Origin: Ichthyosporea sp. XGB-2017a
Lineage: Eukaryota; Opisthokonta; Ichthyosporea
Length of the DNA: 49,069 nucleotides
Reading direction: 5' to 3'
NCBI GenBank assembly: GCA_002811675.1
Contig: PDIM01010287.1
Coordinates: 1 to 49,069 of the forward strand
Position 1 is the stretch's first letter, and each line of letters opens with the position of its first letter. The translations under genes and the position numbers were made by a program. Below are positions 19,552-28,379 of the stretch, piece after piece. The notes below the pieces were generated by a model. It saw only the letters and a list, made by a program, of their open reading frames with translations. It was not told the origin of the DNA and ran no database searches.

Positions 19552-19890
19552 ATGTCATGTGTTTTGATTGATAATTTAGGTGTAAAAAAAGTTTATTTAA
19601 TTGGTAAAGTATCTAGTTTAAAATTAGTTGGTAAGAAATTTAAGGGTGTAGTAAAAGAGGTTGCTTATGGTTCAAAATATAAGATTGGAGATTTAGTTGA
19701 TGTTTTAGTTGTTTCTAAGGGTCGAATGATTTGAGATGATAAGGTGTTTAGTTTTTCTTTATGTCAGGGTATTTTGGTTAAGAATGAAGAAAAGCGATGT
19801 GTGCCGATTGGTACAAGAGTTTTAGGGGTAGTTTCTAAAGTAGCAATTATAAATGTTAAATTAGAAAATTTATGTTTAAATTATGTTTAG
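19552..19890 (+). CDS. rpl14: ribosomal protein L14
   Basis: Large-subunit protein, 112 aa. It starts with an SxVxxxDNxGxK-like stretch (LIDNLGVKKV), has a KGVVKEV segment and the conserved end PIGTRVLGVV, where the Arg of GTR is AGA. CGA near 19724 is in the KG-x-MIWDD loop. It abuts trnD and overlaps rps14 by 8 bases. The order rpl14-rps14 is a remnant of the bacterial spc operon. Confidence 0.85.
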
Positions 19891-20158
19891 TGAATATAAA
19901 GGTTTTAATAGGGTAAATTATTTGTGAAATAGTTTTTGATGGTTTGGTTTACATTATATATTGAGCTCTAATAGAGTGAGTGTAAGGTTTAGATATTGTT
20001 TATTGGTGTTGAATTTTAGTATAAATGAAGTTTGTAATGCTTGTCAATTAACTCGTAGAAGAAGATCTTACTTAAGAAGTTGAGGTTTAAATAGAATTGG
20101 TGTTAGGCAGATTTTAAGGTCTAACAGCTATGGAGTTTGAAGAAAAAGTTCATGGTAA
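19883..20158 (+). CDS. rps14: ribosomal protein S14
   Basis: Small-subunit protein, 91 aa. NACQLT-x-RRRSYLR matches the family's RCxxTGRxRG with CGT (20054) at the Gly of TGR and AGA for the following Arg. It also has LNRIGVRQIL and the C-terminal YGVWRKSSW matching GVxKSSW. The N-terminus has several TGA Trp codons. Its stop overlaps the tatC start in ATGGTAA. Confidence 0.9.
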
Positions 20159-20823
20159 CTTTATATAAATTTCATATGTATGAGCTTAAGTCAAGATGCT
20201 TGTATCTTTTGTTTTTTATGTTGTGTTCTTTTTTTTTATGTTTTTATTATGTTGAAGTTTTGTTTTATTTGTTTCAGGTGGTAAGCATAAAAGTTAATGT
20301 TATGAGTCCTTATGAGCTATTTTATTGTTGATTAAGTTTTAGTTTAAAATTGTCTTGTTTCTTTTTATTGTTTGAATTTTTGTTGGTTTTGTTCTTTTTT
20401 TTGATGCCAGGTATGTATATCTTTGAAGTTTATTTAATGATTGTATTATATATATTATTATGTTTTGCAGCTTATGCTTCTTATTTTTTATATGAGTTAG
20501 TATATATTGTAGTATTTAATTTTTATTTAGAATTTAATTCTTATCGTGCTGTAGGATTTTTATGAAATTTGAGTAGTTATGTAATTAATTTTTTAAATTT
20601 TTATTTGTTTTTATTTTTTATTCTTTTATGTGTATTTGTAATAATTATCTCTTTGTTTTTTATTTCTTTAGATAGAAGGTGATTGTGGTTTTTATTATTT
20701 TTTTTTTTTATTTTTCTTGTAGTTATTGATACTTATTGTTTATTAATAATTAGTTGTTTTTTTTTATTGTTTGAGGGATTTTATTATTTATGTTTAATTG
20801 TTTATTTTTGGTTTTTTTTGTAA
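20152..20823 (+). CDS. tatC: twin-arginine translocase subunit TatC (MttB)
   Basis: Polytopic membrane protein of 223 aa. The N-terminus YKFHMYELKSR matches the TatC start (HLxELRxR), and further on there are PYELFYC, like the family's PxExF, and FLMPGMYIFE, like FxxPGLxxxE. About six hydrophobic segments fit the TatC fold. In mitochondria TatC is usually encoded in the mtDNA of protists and plants. Start overlaps rps14. No CGN at a diagnostic site. Confidence 0.82.
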
Positions 20824-20879
20824 AATTAAATAAGTTAGATTCTTATTTAATTTGATTTTGTGTGTAGGCTTTATTGTTT

Positions 20880-22022
20880 ATGAGATTGTTAAAAAGAAAT
20901 AGTATTTTGTCTGTTGTAGATGGGATGGTAGTAGATTATCCATGTCCTTCTAATATTTCTTATTTATGAAATTTTGGTTCTTTGTTAGGAGTTTGTTTAG
21001 TTGTTCAAATTTTGACAGGAATATTTTTGGCTATGCATTATACACCTCATGTAGATTTAGCTTTTTTATCTACTGAGCATATTGTTAGAGATGTTAACAA
21101 TGGTTGATTGTTAAGATATGGGCATGCTAATGGAGCATCTATGTTTTTTATTATGGTGTATATTCATATTGCTAGAGGAATTTATTATGGTTCTTACACT
21201 AAGCCTAGAGTGTTAGCTTGAAATGTTCGAGTAATAATTTTATTGTTGATGATGGGTATAGCATTTATGGGTTATGTACTTCCTTGAGGTCAAATGTCTT
21301 ATTGAGGAGCTACAGTAATTACTAATTTGGTATCAGCTGTACCTTATGTTCGGGATATAATTGTGCAATGGTTATGAGGTGGATTTAGTGTAGATAATGC
21401 AACATTAAATAGGTTTTTTTCTTTGCATTATTTATTGCCTTTTGTTTTGGCTCGTTTAGTAATTTTACATTTAGCGGCTTTACATATTAATAGGTCTAAT
21501 AACCCTATTGGGTTAGAATCTGATTTAGATCAAGTTAGATTTAATCCTTATTTTATTATAAAAGATGCTTTGGGGTTTATACTTTTCTTTATGTTTTTTG
21601 GTTATTTTGTATTTTTTTCTCCTAATTTATTGGGGCACCCTGATAATTTTATACCTGCAAATCCATTGGTAACTCCACCACATATTCAGCCTGAGTGATA
21701 TTTCTTGTTTGCTTATGCTATTTTAAGGTCTATTCCTAATAAGTTGGCTGGGGTTATTGCATTGGTTTTAAGTATATTAGTTCTATTAGTATTGCCTTAT
21801 GTTCATACTTCAAGAATTAGAAGTTCAACATTTAGACCAATTAGTAGAGTAATGTATTGATTTTTTGTTGCAAATTTCTTTGTGTTGACTTGAATTGGAG
21901 GAATGCCTGTAGAGGATCCTTACATAGTAATTGGGCAGTTGTCTGGTTTGTTTTATTTTTCTTATTTTTTAATATTTGTGCCTTTATTGGGCTATGTTGA
22001 AAACAAATTATTATCTTTGTAG
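20880..22022 (+). CDS. cob: cytochrome b
   Basis: Complex III catalytic subunit, 380 aa. Shows [61 protein letters not shown] and [12 protein letters not shown]. Haem ligand His residues are in place. CGA at 21228 and a CGG (YV-x-DI) lie at Gly sites, as does the CGT of LA-x-LVILH, while Arg in VRDVN, LLRY and NRFFS is AGA/AGG. TGA is Trp, including WYF. The last bases overlap a tRNA-like fold. Confidence 0.97.
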
Positions 22023-22090
22023 TAGAGTTAGTCGTGGGGGGCAATGAATTATGTTTAATTTATTTAAAGGTTCAATTCCTTTCTCTATTA
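22021..22090 (+). ncRNA. degenerate tRNA-like structure after cob
   Basis: 70 nt with acceptor AGTAGAG/CTCTATT and T-arm AAAGG-TTCAATT-CCTTT. The middle has a GAATT/AATTT hairpin with a six-base loop ATGTTT and no D-arm. Amino-acid identity cannot be assigned. It overlaps the cob stop codon and so could set the cob 3' end. Confidence 0.5.
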
Positions 22091-22117
22091 ATAGGTTGTT
22101 TTATCTATTTAAGATCA

Positions 22118-22170
22118 GTTGTCACTTGGGCATTGTGTTTATGGATAAGAGGACCTTGGTTACTACCAGT
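22118..22170 (+). repeat. boundary element copy 9 (cob / trnN)
   Basis: GTTGTCACTT and TTACTACCAGT, 35 bp between, in the gap between the cob tRNA-like fold and trnN. Confidence 0.85.
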
Positions 22171-22177
22171 TAAAAGT

Positions 22178-22250
22178 TCTTTTGTAGCTAAATGGTTATA
22201 GCGATTGACTGTTAATCAATAGGTTGTAGGTTCAAGTCCTATCGAAAGAG
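22178..22250 (+). tRNA. trnN(gtt): tRNA-Asn(GTT)
   Basis: Acceptor TCTTTTG/CGAAAGA, anticodon arm TTGA-CTGTTAA-TCAA, T-arm GTAGG-TTCAAGT-CCTAT. Confidence 0.92.
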
Positions 22251-22253
22251 ATT

Positions 22254-22655
22254 ATGACACTTAGTCAGTTAAAGTTTAGAAGTAGGAAAAAAAGAAGTAA
22301 TTATAATAAAAGGGGGTGATTGGTAAGGGAAAAGTTAAGGAATGAAGAAGGTTTAGGTCGTTCACCTTTGAAAAAGCGTACTTGTTTAAAAGTGTTGGAA
22401 ATAAAGCCTAAGAAGCCTAATTCTGCTCAAAGAAAGGTTACTAAAGTTATGTTAAGTAATGGAAATGAAGTGTTGGCACATATTCCAGGTGAAGGTCATA
22501 CGTTAAGTAGGCACAATACTGTTTTGGTTAGACGTGGAAGAGTTAAGGATTTGCCAGGAGTTAAATTTAAAGTTATAAGGCGTAAATATGATTTAGGAGG
22601 TGTTGTTAATAGGTCTACATCTAGGTCTAAGTATGGTGTAAAAAAGAGTAGTTAA
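22254..22655 (+). CDS. rps12: ribosomal protein S12
   Basis: Decoding-centre protein, 133 aa. Contains [36 protein letters not shown] and the end [12 protein letters not shown] falls on the invariant Gly of KKGxC (22377), VRGGRVKD (22533) and VRG in IR-x-KYDL (22581), while GGN codes the other Gly residues and AGA/AGG all Arg. So both GGN and CGN appear as Gly within one short gene. The ATG at 22254 gives the normal N-terminus and includes one TGA Trp. Confidence 0.97.
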
Positions 22656-22677
22656 TTGTTAGTTAGATGTATAATAA

Positions 22678-22752
22678 TAAAAAGTGGCTGAATAGTTAAA
22701 GGTATTTGATTGAAAATCAATGTGTTTATGGGTTAAAATCCTATCTTTTTAT
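22678..22752 (+). tRNA. tRNA with anticodon GAA, second copy (Phe-like, Ser/Leu-like body)
   Basis: Perfect acceptor TAAAAAG/CTTTTTA, anticodon arm TTGA-TTGAAAA-TCAA, T-arm ATGGG-TTAAAAT-CCTAT with an unusual T-loop. The D-arm TGGCTGAATAGTTAAAGG resembles class II tRNAs, though the variable region is short. A normal tRNA-Phe(GAA) exists at 2097, so the charge of this one is open. Confidence 0.65.
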
Positions 22753-22756
22753 ATTT

Positions 22757-22827
22757 TGAAGTCTAGCCAAAGGGTAAGGCGTTACATTTTGATTGTAAGA
22801 GTAGGGGTTCGAATCCCTTGTCTTCAA
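22757..22827 (+). tRNA. trnQ(ttg): tRNA-Gln(TTG)
   Basis: Acceptor TGAAGTC/GTCTTCA with one mismatch, anticodon stem TTACA/TGTAA with loop TTTTGAT, T-arm AGGGG-TTCGAAT-CCCTT. Confidence 0.9.
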
Positions 22828-22832
22828 ATTAT

Positions 22833-22905
22833 CAGAAAATAACTCAATTGGTAGAGTGATTAGTTTGGGGCTAATAAGTTGTAGGTTCAAATCCTACTTT
22901 TCTGA
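22833..22905 (+). tRNA. trnP(tgg): tRNA-Pro(TGG)
   Basis: Perfect acceptor CAGAAAA/TTTTCTG, anticodon stem ATTAG/CTAAT with loop TTTGGGG, T-arm GTAGG-TTCAAAT-CCTAC. Confidence 0.93.
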
Positions 22906-22907
22906 AT

Positions 22908-23237
22908 ATAGTTTTATAATTGGGGTTTTGTCTGCTTTGACATATAATAGGACGATGGCGTCCAGGTCAAAAGTGGGTTTTAATTTTATTTTTTGAATAT
23001 TACTTGTAATATAGTTAATATGTACTTTGGTATGTAGACAGGGTAGAATCATTTGCAGAAAAAGCATTTAAATCTTATTATAGTTCTATAATCGGGGTTT
23101 TGTCTGCTTTGACATATAATAGGACGATGGCGTCCAGGTCAAAAGTAGGTTTTAATTTTATTTTTTGAATATTACTTGTAATACAGTTGATGTGTACTTT
23201 GGTATGTAGACAGGGTAGAATCATTTGCAGAAAAGCG
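22908..23237 (+). ncRNA. tandem duplication of a structured RNA-like segment, about 155 bp each
   Basis: Two nearly identical copies, about 22908-23062 and 23080-23237, offset by 172 bp. In copy 1 an outer stem TGTCTGC/GTAGACA (22929-22935 with 23034-23040) encloses TTTGAC/GTCAAA with an inner GGACG-ATGG-CGTCC hairpin, and a second hairpin ATATTAC-TT-GTAATAT. Nearly all helices are kept in copy 2. There is no open frame and no match I recognise. The closed unit is about 112 nt, the size of a 5S rRNA, but the usual 5S motifs are absent. Confidence 0.7.
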
Positions 23238-23240
23238 TTT

Positions 23241-23312
23241 GGGATTATAGCTCAATGGTAGAGCGAATGATTTTTAATTATTAGGTTATGGGTTCGAAAC
23301 CCATTGGTCCCC
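23241..23312 (+). tRNA. trnK(ttt): tRNA-Lys(TTT)
   Basis: Acceptor GGGATTA/TGGTCCC, anticodon stem AATGA/TTATT with loop TTTTTAA, T-arm ATGGG-TTCGAAA-CCCAT. Confidence 0.92.
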
Positions 23313-23349
23313 ATTTTGTAAATATGTATGTGGTTATAGTTGTATAGCA

Positions 23350-23400
23350 GTTGTCACTTGTAGGTAGGTTTAGGCTTTTCAAATCTAGATTTCTACCAGT
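23350..23400 (+). repeat. boundary element copy 10 (trnK / rps4)
   Basis: GTTGTCACTT and TTCTACCAGT, 33 bp between, with a palindromic AAATCTAGATTT in the middle. A T-arm-like AGAAGGTTCGAATCCTTTT follows at about 23420, as after copy 4. Confidence 0.82.
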
Positions 23401-23445
23401 AGTAAAGTGCTTACATTGTAGAAGGTTCGAATCCTTTTCATATTT

Positions 23446-23530
23446 AGCTGGTAGTAATAAAAACTTTTGTTTCTTTGTTTTAGAGTGTAAATTTTTTGAA
23501 GAACATTGGTGTTAAGTCCAATTAAAGCTT
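23446..23530 (+). ncRNA. 85-nt tRNA-like repeat, copy B, upstream of rps4
   Basis: Gap-free repeat of 2951-3035 with about 12 base differences. It keeps the T-arm-like hairpin ATTGG/CCAAT and the AGT/ACT hairpin. The context is also repeated: boundary element, a lone T-arm-like segment, this repeat, then a protein start (nad3 there, rps4 here), suggesting a duplicated leader cassette. Confidence 0.55.
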
Positions 23531-23543
23531 AAATTTTTTATTT

Positions 23544-24044
23544 ATGAGATTATTAGGTATTTATAATTTAAATAGGTCTAGGTTGAGATTGTCTAGAAAT
23601 AAATATAATTTGAAAAATTATTTAAAGTGACTTAAAGGTCGCTTTAGTTTAAATGTGAAGAAAGATAATGTGTTGTTGAAATCTAGATTAAAATCTTTGT
23701 TGTATCCCGCATGTGAAGGTAAGGTTTCTTTAGATTCTAAGGCCTTAAGACTTGTTCTTTTTAGTTTAGGGTGGTCTGTAAGCTTGTCTCAAAGTGACTA
23801 TTTGATTAGGAAGCGTAAGGTTTTAGTTAATGATTCAGTGGTCAGATCTTGTTGGTATAAGTGTCAAATTGGTGATGTGATAAGGTTAACTGAATTTAAA
23901 GAGTGTAATTCTCATTCTCAATGAATGAGTTTACCATCTTATTTATTGTTAAACAGACAAGATGCTGTTTGTGTAGTATTGGGTGAATCGGTAGAGTCTT
24001 TGTATTTGTCTAAAAAATTATTAATTGGTGACATAAAGGTTTAA
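23544..24044 (+). CDS. rps4: ribosomal protein S4
   Basis: Small-subunit assembly protein, 166 aa. The S4 RNA-binding domain is seen as SLSQSDYLIRKRKVLVNDSV followed by YKCQIGDVIRL, matching the family pattern of QxxxLIxxGxVxVNGxxV ... VxxGDxI. The N-terminal part is basic and diverged. Its start follows the tRNA-like repeat by 13 bases. One or more TGA are Trp. Confidence 0.85.
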
Positions 24045-24071
24045 TTATGAGTTCAATTCTTGTTGGTGTCT

Positions 24072-25070
24072 ATGATATATTTTTTTATTTGTTCTTTATT
24101 AAAAATTTTGATAGTGGTTGTGCCGTTGATTGTTTCTATAGCTTATTTGACTTTGGCTGAAAGAAAAGTTTTAGCTGCAATTCAGTTGAGGAAAGGTCCA
24201 AATGTTGTAGGTTATTATGGTTTAATTCAACCTTTAGCTGATGGATTAAAGTTGGTTTTGAAAGAAACAATTATACCTTCTCATTCTAATTTTGTAATTT
24301 TTTTGATCGCTCCTGTTGTTTGTTTGACTTTGGCGTTAGTTGGTTGAGTTGTGATTCCTTTTGGTGAAGGATTAGTAGTGTCTGATTTGAGTATAGGTTT
24401 ATTATATTTGTTTGCGGTATCTTCTTTGGGGATATATGCTGTGTTGTGTTCTGGTTGAGCAAGTAATTCTAAGTATGCTTTTTTAGGTTCTTTGAGATCT
24501 ACTGCTCAAATGATATCTTATGAAGTGTCTATACGTTTAATATTAATTTCAGTATTAGTTGTTGTTGGGAGTTTAAATTTGACAGAAATAGTTATGGGTC
24601 AATCAGGTGTGTGGTTTGTGTTTCCTTTTTGGCCATGTTTTTTTATGTTTTATGTATCTTCTTTAGCTGAAACTAATAGGCCTCCTTTTGATTTGCCTGA
24701 AAGTGAATCAGAATTGGTGTCTGGTTATAATGTGGAATACTCTAGTATTACTTTTGCTTTATTCTTTTTAGGGGAATATTGTCATATAATTTTAATGTCA
24801 GTTTTAACTTCTATATTATTTTTTGGAGGTTGGTTGCCGTTAATTCATTGTGTGCCTTTTATTTGATTGCCTTCAATATTTTGGTTGGTGATAAAGAGTT
24901 TATTTGTTGCTTTTTGTTTTCTTTGGGTTAGAAGTGCATTGCCTAGAATGAGATTTGATCAATTAATGTATTTATGTTGAAAATCTTATTTGCCTATGAG
25001 TTTAGCAGTAGTGTTTTTTACTTCTGGGTTAATTGTGGGGTTTGATGGTTATGCTCCTTTGCAATATTAG
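24072..25070 (+). CDS. nad1: NADH dehydrogenase subunit 1
   Basis: Complex I quinone-site subunit, 332 aa. Contains [64 protein letters not shown] and [15 protein letters not shown]. All real Arg sites here are AGA or AGG (ERK, RKGPN, NRPPF, RFDQ). CGT at 24534 is the Gly of YEVSIGL. TGA is Trp. Frame is open to a TTG at 24060, but ATG 24072 fits the family. Confidence 0.96.
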
Positions 25071-25074
25071 TATA

Positions 25075-25374
25075 ATGGTTTTAAATTATTTAAATGTCAG
25101 TTATATTCTTTTTATGTTAAGTATTGTGGGAATAGTATTAAATAGGAAGAATTTAATTATTATTTTGATGTCAATAGAATTGATGTTATTGGCTGTGAAT
25201 TTTAGTTTTGTTAGTTTTTCAGTGTTTTTGAATGATATTTGAGGTCAATTGTTTAGTTTGTTTGTTTTAACAGTTGCAGCAGCTGAATCTGCTATTGGGT
25301 TGTCAATATTAGTTGCATATTATAGAGTGAAGCGTTCTATTTCTGTTATGTATATAAATTTGATGAAGGGTTAA
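25075..25374 (+). CDS. nad4L: NADH dehydrogenase subunit 4L
   Basis: Small complex I subunit, 99 aa, three helices. [20 protein letters not shown] is the family core, and [18 protein letters not shown] follows, carrying the membrane Glu residues. CGT at 25333 is at the Gly of YRVxGxI. The stop overlaps the nad5 start by one base. Confidence 0.95.
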
Positions 25375-27338
25375 TGTATTTAGAAATTTTATTTTTACCT
25401 TTGGTAAGTGCTTTTGGTTCAGGATTTTGTGGTAGGTTTATAGGATATTATGGGTGTCAATGGTTTACCTGTTCTTTATTATTTCTTACTTTTTCTTTGT
25501 CTTGTTGTGCTTTGTATGAAGTGGGTGTTTGTTTGTCTCCGGTTTATTTAGAGTTAGGAAGATGGTTTGGGACTGAACTATTTGGTGTTACTTGAGGTCT
25601 TCAATTTGATTCCTTAACTGTAATTATGTTATTGGTTGTAACTTCTGTTTCTTTTTTAGTTCATTTGTATTCAACAAGTTATATGGATGGGGATCCTCAT
25701 TTACCAAGATTTATGTCTTATTTATCTTTGTTTACTTTTTTTATGTTGATTTTAGTCACAGGGGATAATTTGTTTCAATTGTTTATTCGTTGAGAGCGTG
25801 TACGTTTGTGTTCTTATTTGTTAATTAATTTTTGGTGGTCTAGATTGCAAGCTAATAAGGCTGCTATGAAGGCTATGTTAGTCAATAGAGTTGGAGATGT
25901 GCGTTTGCGGATGGGAATCTTTTTGGTTTATGTGATATTTAAAAGCTTAAAATTAAGTGTAATTATGTCTTTGGTAAGTAGCTATGCTGTAGCAAATCCT
26001 GATAGTTGAGGAATTTTTGTAATTACTATTTTATTTTTAGTGGGGGCTGTACGAAAATCTGCTCAATTGGGTTTACATACTTGATTACCTGATGCTATGG
26101 AACGTCCTACACCTGTTTCAGCATTAATTCATGCTGCTACAATGGTTACTGCAGGTGTATTTTTATTGATTAGATGTTCTCCTTTAATAGAGTTCTCAGG
26201 GGCACGATTGTTGGTTATAGGTGTTTTAGGGTCAATAACTGCGTTTTTTGCTGCAACAGTAGGAGTAGTTCAGAATGATTTGAAGAGAGTAATTGCTTAT
26301 TCAACTTGTTCTCAATTGCGATATATGGTGTTTGCATGTCGTTTGTCTTCTTATAGTGTTAGTTTATTTCATTTGATGAATCATGCTTTCTTTAAAGCTT
26401 TGTTATTTTTAAGTGCAGGTTCTGTAATTCATGCATTAGGTGATGAGCAAGATATGAGAAGAATGGGAGGATTGTTAAAGTTTGTTCCTTTTACTTACTC
26501 TATGGTTATCATAGGATCTCTATCTTTGATGGGGTTTCCTTATTTAACAGGATTTTATTCTAAAGATGTAATATTAGAATTATCATATGCTCATTATTCA
26601 TTGGTAGGTAGTTTTTCTCATTGATTAGGAACTATTTCTGCTTTTTTTACAGCTTTTTATTCTTTTAGGTTAGTAATGTTAACATTTGTTTTAGATTCTA
26701 ATGTGGCAAATAACAAATATAAACTTGTTCATGAAGGTAATTGAAGGTTATTGTTACCGTTGTTTGTTTTGTCATGAGGAAGTATATTTGTTGGGTATGC
26801 TTTTAAAGATATGATTATAGGTTTAGGTTCACCTTTTTGAAATAATGCAATATATGAAGATGCCTCTAATTTAGTTATTTTAGAAGCAGAATTTTTGCCT
26901 TATTATATAAAATTAGTTCCTGTAATATTTAGTATGATCCGGGCTTTGTTGTCTGTGTTTTTTTATGCTTATGGTTTTTTATTTTTAGTTGTATTGAAAC
27001 AAAAATTAATTCATGTTTATAGGTTTTTAAATCAAAAGTGATATTTTGATGTTGTTTACAATTATTTTTTTACGAGATTCTTTTTGGAGTTTCGTCATTT
27101 AGTTTCTTATAAGTTGTTGGATAGAGGTGTATTAGAGTTGATTGGTCCTAAAGGTTTGCATTCTTGATTGTATTCTTTATCATTAAGAATTAGTGGTTTA
27201 CAATCACGTAATGTATATCATTATGCTTTTATTATCTTTGTTGGTGTAATTGTGTTTTTCTTATTTGGGACTTTGTTTAGTTATGTTGGAGTTTCAGTTT
27301 TGATTTTAATATTTTTAAATTATTTATTAAATGATTAA
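25374..27338 (+). CDS. nad5: NADH dehydrogenase subunit 5
   Basis: Proton-pumping subunit, 654 aa. The stretch [18 protein letters not shown] has CGT at all three x (25788, 25797, 25803), which are Gly in the universal IGWEGVGLCSYLL. CGA 26052 is the Gly of AVGKSAQ, CGT 26103 the Gly of MEGPTP, and two more lie at QLGYM and ACGLS. AGA serves VNRVGD, KRVIAYS and MRRMGG. Lys/His/Glu pump residues ([22 protein letters not shown]) are intact. TGA is Trp throughout. Confidence 0.97.
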
Positions 27339-27341
27339 TAC

Positions 27342-27394
27342 GTTGTCACTTATGATTGAGTAGATCTTTTAGTGATACCTTGAATACTACCAGT
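27342..27394 (+). repeat. boundary element copy 11 (nad5 / ccmC)
   Basis: GTTGTCACTT and CCTTGAATACTACCAGT, 35 bp between. It starts four bases after the nad5 stop and no tRNA separates the genes. Confidence 0.87.
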
Positions 27395-27477
27395 TAGAAA
27401 ATTATATGTATATGTTTTAGATACCATATGCATTTTTGATATTCCACAGAGGTGGGTAAGTTTGTTTTTTATTGTTT

Positions 27478-28089
27478 ATGGCTTGTTTTTGATTTGTTTT
27501 TAATGTTTTACGTTTTCGAGCTTTATATTTATTGTTAGTGATAGAAGGTGATGCAGTACAGCGTGATTATTTTAGAATTTTTTTTTTTCATGTGCCTTTT
27601 GCTTGGTTTATGATGTGGTTATATTTGCGTTTATTTGTTATTTCTGTTGTAAATGAGTTTAAATTAGTTTTTTATTATTATTGAGTAGATTTATTTGTTT
27701 TAGTTGATGTGTTTGCTTGTTTTATGGTTTTATTTTCAGGAATATTGTGGGGTTATCCTACATGAGGTACTTATTGGGTATTTGATGTAAGGTTAACTTC
27801 TGTTTTATTTTTGGCCATTTATCTTTGCTGTTATTGGTTGATATTACAGAAATGGGGGAGGAAGCTTTTGAGCATATATGTTATTTTAGGGTTTTTTAAT
27901 GTTTTGCTTATCAAGTTTGGTATTGAATGATGGTCTTCTTTACATCAGTTTCGTAGTGTTTCTATGTCTGGGGTGTCTGTAGATTTAAGTGTATTTTTTG
28001 TATTATTAGTTTGGCTTTTTTTCATTTTTTTCTTTTTATGTTTGTTAATTTCTTTAATAAGAAAGAAATTTTTATTTGTTGTGATTTAA
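27478..28089 (+). CDS. ccmC: cytochrome c maturation protein CcmC (haem handling)
   Basis: Membrane haem-handling subunit of system I, 203 aa. The tryptophan-rich loop reads GILWGYPTWGTYWVFDVRLTS, close to the CcmC/HelC consensus, with TGA among the Trp codons. The upstream HVPFAW gives one His ligand, and SLHQF-x-S near the end another. CGT at 27562 is the Gly of the family's YxQG. The ATG at 27478 follows an in-frame stop. The end overlaps trnY. Confidence 0.9.
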
Positions 28090-28162
28090 TGGCAGAATGG
28101 TTATTGCGTAGTATTGTAAATACTGTCCTTATAGGTTGGAAGTTCGAATCTTTCTTAAATCA
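28083..28162 (+). tRNA. trnY(gta): tRNA-Tyr(GTA)
   Basis: Class II, as in bacteria. Acceptor GATTTAA/TTAAATC, anticodon stem TAGTA/TACTG with loop TTGTAAA, variable arm, T-arm GGAAG-TTCGAAT-CTTTC. The first seven bases overlap the ccmC stop region. Confidence 0.92.
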
Positions 28163-28178
28163 TTAGTATAAAGTGGTT

Positions 28179-28250
28179 GGACTTATGACTTAATGGTTAG
28201 AGTAGTCGATTCATAATCGATTTGTACAAGTTCAAATCTTGTTAAGTCTA
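28179..28250 (+). tRNA. tRNA with CAT anticodon (Met or Ile-lysidine)
   Basis: Acceptor GGACTTA/TAAGTCT (G1-T72 wobble), anticodon stem GTCGA/TCGAT with loop TTCATAA, T-arm ACAAG-TTCAAAT-CTTGT. Third CAT tRNA; either this or 7659 may be the AUA-reading tRNA-Ile. Confidence 0.85.
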
Positions 28251-28282
28251 ATGATAATTTAGAATTAAATGGAAAAGAGTTA

Positions 28283-28363
28283 GAAAAGGTGACAGAGTGG
28301 TTATTGTGGTGGTTTGCTAAATCATGGTCTTATGGCTCATAGGTTCGAATCCTATTCTTTTCA
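28283..28363 (+). tRNA. trnS(gct): tRNA-Ser(GCT)
   Basis: Class II. Acceptor GAAAAGG/TCTTTTC, anticodon stem GTGGT/ATCAT with loop TTGCTAA, T-arm ATAGG-TTCGAAT-CCTAT. AGY is Ser and AGR is Arg in this genome. Confidence 0.92.
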
Positions 28364-28379
28364 ATTATTTTGGTTCGTT

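Noticed and set aside
21487-21510. AGG at the Gly position of the cob GSNNP motif as evidence that AGR also changed meaning.
   Set aside because: All other AGR codons I checked sit at conserved Arg or neutral sites, and this position is less constrained; one case is not evidence.
22908-23062. 5S rRNA call for the duplicated RNA.
   Set aside because: The closed unit of about 112 nt fits in size, but the conserved 5S loop motifs are absent on the + strand and the arm order is reversed.
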